This document shows positions 59,469-64,000 of a stretch of DNA of 64,000 nt, piece after piece. The stretch comes from Papilionanthe hookeriana x Papilionanthe teres. Its lineage: Eukaryota > Streptophyta > Magnoliopsida > Asparagales > Orchidaceae. Position numbers and translations under genes: made by a program. A model generated the notes under the pieces. That model saw only the letters and a program-made list of their open reading frames with translations, was not told where the DNA came from and did no database searches. The first letter of the stretch is position 1. Each line of letters begins with the position of its first letter. The stretch is taken from contig CM040421.1 of NCBI GenBank assembly GCA_022702705.1, positions 61,172,621-61,236,620 of the forward strand. Direction: 5' to 3'.

Positions 59469-59686
59469 ATGAAACTTGTTCGCCGCCACATCGAACCAAA
59501 CGGTCCCGGAAGCATCAAGGTACACAGCGGAAGGAGGAACCCTCGTCTTCCTCTTTATTTCTTTGATAAATGGAAATTTTTGTGAGAGTCTGACTGTTTG
59601 CAGATAATCCCGGAGGAGGAAGATGACATGTGGCACGCCTACAACCTCATCTCCGCAGGAGACCTGGTTCAAGCTGTCACAGTGAG
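59469..59686 (+). CDS. PEL1: PELOTA (Dom34 homolog), exons 1-2, partial
   Basis: Pelota/Dom34 recognises stalled ribosomes with an empty A site and, with Hbs1, splits them in no-go and non-stop decay. Exon 1 (59469-59519) encodes MKLVRRHIEPNGPGSIK and ends at donor GTACAC. A small 84-bp intron ends in TTTGCAG (59603). Exon 2 (59604-59686) encodes IIPEEEDDMWHAYNLISAGD...AVTVR and ends with AG before GTATAG. This matches the start of the family, with its conserved GPG, D-D-W-YN and GD-V motifs. Later exons are not seen; the following sequence looks like a long intron containing a copia relic, so the rest may lie beyond the window or be lost. The exons themselves are intact. Confidence 0.88.
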
Positions 59687-60115
59687 GTATAGTCCTTAAA
59701 TATCTCTAGCTACTTCAATTGCTATTCTTATACCACTTTGTCCTTGTTTATTTGCTTTGTTCAGTTGCTATTAGGGCAACCTCTGGGTTTTTTGCAGTAC
59801 TTGTGTATTTGAAGAATGTTTCTTATTGCTCTGACTATAAATTGTTATGATCCCTTTGGAAATTTAACCTCTATTTTCTTTAGGAAGTAACTGAAACTAT
59901 TTGTCATTGTTGAAAGGCTTTATATTTCTAATATGGTGAGACTTGGGCAGCTGTTCTAATTCTTCTTCTTTATATTTACTTCATGTTTAAGTTTACCCAT
60001 TTTTGGTGAGTTTTGATTGTATTTCAGGCTGAGCGGCTGAGTTTATTCAGCTAATTGCTGTATGTAAATCTAGGTTCTATTCATTGTTAGATAGAGAAAT
60101 ATAATGAAATTATTG
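59687..60115 (+). other. PELOTA intron 2, beginning
   Basis: T-rich, intron-like sequence after the second donor site. No coding match was found before the copia relic begins. Confidence 0.55.
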
Positions 60116-61970
60116 TTTCTCTTCAAATTCCACATGGGTTCAGAGCGATGAACCTTGTTAATAAATGTCAGTGATGAAGAAACTTGACATGGCCAACTGA
60201 AGGGTAGTTCAACCTTAGAAGCCATATTCAATCCTAGAGAAATCATCATCAACAAGCCGAAGGGAACCACAGTCTTTATCCTTTGAATTACATACTAAAA
60301 ATCAACGGATAAAACTATATCTGGTGGTCTCAATCATTTTTAATGTTTAAACAAGAAAAGGGAAATACAATTACCTCACTGGCATGGCTGTCTACTCTAT
60401 TATTCATGATTCATAATATTGAAATTAGAGAATAATATGTTAATACTCTGGTTGATCTACTCTATGACCAACAAGATTGTAGAAAAAAATATATACAAGT
60501 TGCTAAAAATACGTGGGAGACAACGAAAGAAACATACCCCTAAAGAAAATAGATAATCTTTGTGATCAAGCCAATGCTCCATTGTCCAAGGCAAGTTGAA
60601 CTCTTTGCAATTGAATATCTTTATATTCTTACTCAAAATTGACGATAACTTTATAGTAGATTTCCTTGAAGAATTGGATTATCATTGTCATTTTGACAGC
60701 CGATAATGCAAGAAAGTTGTTGAAGAAGACTAGATCTATAAGTTCTTATTTGGCCTTACTTATGAACTTGATGAAGCATGCTAATGAATCCTTTGCAGTA
60801 AGCCACTTTGAAGTCTCAGAGAAGCCATATTAGAAGTTTGAAGAGAAGAGAACATGAAGAAAGTGACGGCGCGATCTCAATATATCGCTTTAACCATTGA
60901 AGGTTTTGCTTTGATTACCTGAGGACCTTAATTCAACTACAACAATCGGCTGATAAAGGTTCACCTTGGTGCGAGCACTGCCAAAAAACTGTAAACAAAG
61001 TATTCTTGCTGAAAATACATGAAAAACCAATTGACCATCATCCCATTTATGACGTAGGATAATCATGCTAACCTTGCTGCTACTTCAACAGAGTTGAGCC
61101 CTTCAAGGAACAATTACGACATTAACAAAAAAATGTTTCCAACAATAATAATGGAGCACTGCCTCTCCTTGAGGTATTTGTATTATTGTAGAAAAAGATA
61201 AATATTTAAGTGTCTTAAGAAAATTGGGAAATTCAAGTTCCTGTCTCGTTTACCTAGGTGTATCAGATCATATAATTGGAGATGCTTCTGTATTTTAGAA
61301 GTACATCTCATTGCATGACAATCTTATCATTAAAAAAAAAGCTTGAAAACATATATCCTTATTTTTCAATGAAAATTCAAAATCATTATATTGCCACATT
61401 TGTCAATTGTTTGAAAATGTTTGCCATACCTACCAAAAGCAAACACAAAAATCATCTTGCCTTTTTTTCTAGGATACCCAATGATATTTGGGGACCTTTT
61501 AGAATCAAGAACATGACAATTTCTAGATACTTCATCATCTTTATTGGTGATCCCACTGGTGTTACAAGGTTAGTTCTTATGAAAGAAAATGTAGAAGCGT
61601 GTCAAATATTCAGGAACTTCAACAACATGGCTCAGACCTAATTTTAAGCCAATATACATACATGCCTCAAGACCGGCAGTGAGAGAGAGTATTACCATTC
61701 AATTATTGCATCATACTTTTTAAGTTAAGGGATAGTTCTTTAAAATTATTGTACTGACACTCTTCAATAAAATTGAGTTGCGAAAGAAAATATGTAATAT
61801 ATTAGAAGTTTTTGGATCCCATATGTTTTGTACTCACATTTCAAATTATTTTTTGGGCGAAGCCGTCTTTGCTACAGTAAACATCATAGAGAGGATGCCT
61901 TCTTGATTCTTGAACCTCAAAACTTCATGCCAAACCCTTATTGCTTTATATCTTAGCATTTGGATTTTTC
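60116..61970 (+). pseudogene. Decayed Ty1/copia element (gag and integrase remnants)
   Basis: Gag-like pieces, read across frames: LWSQSFLMF (about 60326-60352), the segment around 60460-60530, and FLEELDYHCHFDS followed by KKVVEE and IYKFLFGL (about 60663-60760). Integrase is clearer in the open frame 61276-61641: a Cys-type region, then NDIWGPFRIKNMTISRYFII and GVTRLVLMKENVEACQIFRN. Downstream, the FWGEA-type block reads as YFLGEAVFA (about 61846-61880) with RMPS. Many stops are present. No LTR could be delimited. It sits in the presumed intron of PELOTA. Confidence 0.8.
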
Positions 61971-63061
61971 CCATTATTTCAATTAAATTATTTAACTTTA
62001 CTTTTTTTGATCACTCAAATTAATAATACTCTAACAAGTTTGACCTTGAATGTCTCAAATGCATTTTCTTCAAATTTGAAAAGTTAAAAACGCAACTCAC
62101 TGATTATGATTTTTTTTTTGTGACTCCATGGATGCAACTCTTTTTGAGAATCAATTTTACCATTCTAAGCTTTCAATTCTAAGGTGGAGTATCTGAAGAT
62201 CTTACCTATCACACTTGAATATCGATTTTGGAAAGAATGAGATTGTTGAGCCATCACCTAAATCACAAACAATCTTAGCAGCATTCTTTTCCTAAACTCT
62301 CTAAATCCCAAACACAACACAATTAATTTTACTTCTAAAATTTGAGATTTACACTAGGAAGTACGATTTTGTTTTGATTGTCTTTCATGGAAACCAAAAT
62401 TCAAAAGAACTTAATTCACTATAAATACCATTTTGCTGGCATCCTATATGGAGTGTATATGTTCCATATAATTAATCTAACATTGGGGTTTTAGAGGCAG
62501 CCATCGCCCATACTAACTTTCTGAATATAGTTGAATCGAATGAATCTGCTCTGATTAACTCGTCAATTGACTATTTTATATATATATAGTTTGCCTACAC
62601 TTTTGGTTGCCTCTAAACATTGTTCAAATTCAACTGAAATTAACACCTCATGGATTACCCTAAAGCAATGTGTCACTACTTGGGAATAGGGAGATCTTTG
62701 AAAGAATTGATCCTTTGTCGCATAATTTTCCAAGTTGGTCTCATTAGGACTATTATTTTGACTTTTTCACCAGAGAGCCCGAAAAGTGGGCCTACTTTTA
62801 AGAAATCGATCTCATTCCAAGAATTTTCCTACTTCCTAGAACTCAATTTCCTTGTGAGAACTTGGTCTCTTTTCTAAGCACTTATTGGGTTACAAGACTA
62901 TCCATCCATGTCTTCCATGCCATTCCCTTAGAGTTCTCCTTTTAGCAATTCCTTGGTTTGGTGTGACCATCTCTAGCTCGACCTCTCTTGTTGACTCCTC
63001 TAAGCTGATATTCTTGATGACCAACTCCAATGAGGATACAACTGCTTGATAATCCCCTAAA
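61971..63061. other. No recognisable gene
   Basis: AT-rich sequence, including a short TA run near 62576-62590. The plus-strand ORF at 62650-62877 shows no family motif. It ends at the target site of the TRIM. Confidence 0.5.
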
Positions 63062-63066
63062 GTCAT

Positions 63067-63704
63067 TGTGAAACCCCTTAAGTAGAACTCTTAAATATTG
63101 AGGCATGTTTTGGTGTACAGTTGGAGTTTTGGCTGAAACTCTAAAGTTAAGCATGCTTGTCTTTGGAGCACTCTCTAGAAGTTACACCAAAGGGAAAAAT
63201 CTTGAGGCTACTAGGACAAAGTGGACAATAACTTGATGGGTGAAAGTTCATGTTGTTACAAGTGGTATCTAAGCATTATGCCAATCTGAAGATGGGAGCT
63301 AAGTGTCACACTGAACAAAGTGCTATGCCATGAATACCTCTCTTAAAACCACACAGGACAAAAATGCTACATGGTGAGAGTCACCTCTTGAATCTCTAGG
63401 GGCTACTTCTAGAATTCTATTTGTTTGGTGGATGTTTATGGTTTTAGAGGCTGAGAAAGATGTCAATTACTTAAGTGGGGGAGATTGTGAAACCCCTTAA
63501 TAGTAGAATGAATCTAAACTCTTACATAACAGGGTGCTTTTTGGTGCACAGTTGGAGTTTTGATAGAAACTTAAAAGTTAAGCTTGCTCACATAGGAGCA
63601 CTCCTTAAATATGTGACTTCTTAGGAAGTTACACCAACGAGAATTGTGTGGCTATTAGGCCAAAGTGGGCATTATCTCGATGGATGAGAGTCCGGGCTGT
63701 TATA
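63067..63704 (+). mobile_element. Complete TRIM (miniature LTR retrotransposon), 638 bp
   Basis: A 194-bp 5' LTR (63067-63260, TGTGAAACCCC...GTTACA) and a 219-bp 3' LTR (63486-63704) flank a 225-bp internal region. That region has a PBS (TGGTATCTAAGC, 63263-63274, close to the initiator-tRNA-Met type TGGTATCAGAGC) and a polypurine tract (AAGTGGGGGAGAT, 63473-63485). The whole is flanked by GTCAT at 63062-63066 and 63705-63709. It is noncoding and must be mobilised in trans. LTRs differ by several indels, so it is not very recent. Confidence 0.93.
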
Positions 63705-63709
63705 GTCAT

Positions 63710-63829
63710 TCGCTTTGGTAGGAAACCTTCTTTATTCTGGTCTTTTCAAAACGCCCTATAAGATCTTAAATGCGATGTCTTCTTTTGGCTTATTCTACTT
63801 GGTCTAACCCCTATAGTGGAGAGTTGGGC
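63710..63829. other. Flank of the TRIM, unassigned
   Basis: Continues the sequence that precedes the TRIM. No family was recognised on either strand. Confidence 0.4.
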
Positions 63830-64000
63830 TTCATGAATTAGAAGCACTCCCAACCATATTCTCTGATGTGGCTGAAGGAGAATAAAGTTAGCATCGATCG
63901 GATGTGTCTAGTGGAATTTTTGATTTGGAGCCAGTTGCAGGATCAGGTGTGGTGCGACGTGACCCCTATGGATGCTTGTCACCTTATGTTGGGGAGATCG
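63830..64000 (+). pseudogene. Ty3/gypsy aspartic-protease domain, window edge
   Basis: One frame from 63842 reads KHSQPYSLMWLKENKVSIDR, then CLVEFLI and VWCDVTPMDACHLMLGR up to the edge. This is the conserved C-terminal half of a plant Ty3/gypsy retropepsin, just before the linker to RT. A stop lies upstream near 63840. The rest of pol should follow beyond 64000. The clade is not determined; it is not Athila-like. Confidence 0.8.

Overview
The window is nuclear DNA of a flowering plant with a large, transposon-dominated genome. The evidence is plant-type Ty3/gypsy elements (Tat/Ogre-like and Athila-like), a FAR1/Mutator-type transposase relic, a MULE-style Ulp1 protease gene, Ty1/copia debris, a TRIM element, and the first two exons of a host PELOTA gene with correct splice sites. 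Nearly all coding sequence is broken by frameshifts and stops. Part of that damage looks like consensus error at CAG/CTG sites rather than old decay.

Layout. 1-5838 is the 3' internal part of a Tat-lineage element (+ strand): second (archaeal-type) RNase H, integrase, then a separate ORF (2171-3617) with a plant ALKBH9/10-type AlkB 2-oxoglutarate/Fe(II) dioxygenase domain, then an 83-bp tandem repeat and the polypurine tract. 5839-13149 is its very long LTR (about 7.3 kb), followed by a 5'-truncated second copy of the same LTR (13150-17493). That LTR ends inside an Athila element on the minus strand (gag-protease-RT 17494-20999, PBS 21203-21221, LTR 21228-22760), which itself interrupts an older plus-strand Athila-type LTR. 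15727-22948 is repeated almost exactly at 26172-33395. Between the copies lies a Tat 5' fragment (leader, ORF1, gag; 22949-26171), so the locus is one nested Tat-in-Athila insertion present twice, each copy keeping a different part of the Tat element.

33208-51318 is a thicket of Athila-type LTRs in both orientations plus a deleted Athila element (PPT 44096, gag relic, PBS 47364). A 7677-bp solo Tat-type LTR (35900-43576, TG...CA, TSD ATTTC) sits inside one of these LTRs. Its 5' end is an exact 80-bp satellite packed with WRKY W-box cores, and its middle is a 3-kb array of dyad-symmetric words.

51.8-58.9 kb holds a FAR1/MULE transposase relic (+), a 760-bp long hairpin, an inverted GGTTATT minisatellite and a multi-exon Ulp1-type gene (-). 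59.3-59.7 kb is the start of PELOTA; its second intron runs into a decayed copia element. A complete 638-bp TRIM with TSD GTCAT lies at 63067-63704, and the window ends in a Ty3/gypsy protease domain.

The strongest candidate for something new is the AlkB-type nucleic-acid demethylase ORF downstream of integrase in a Tat-lineage retrotransposon, in the position where such elements carry accessory genes.
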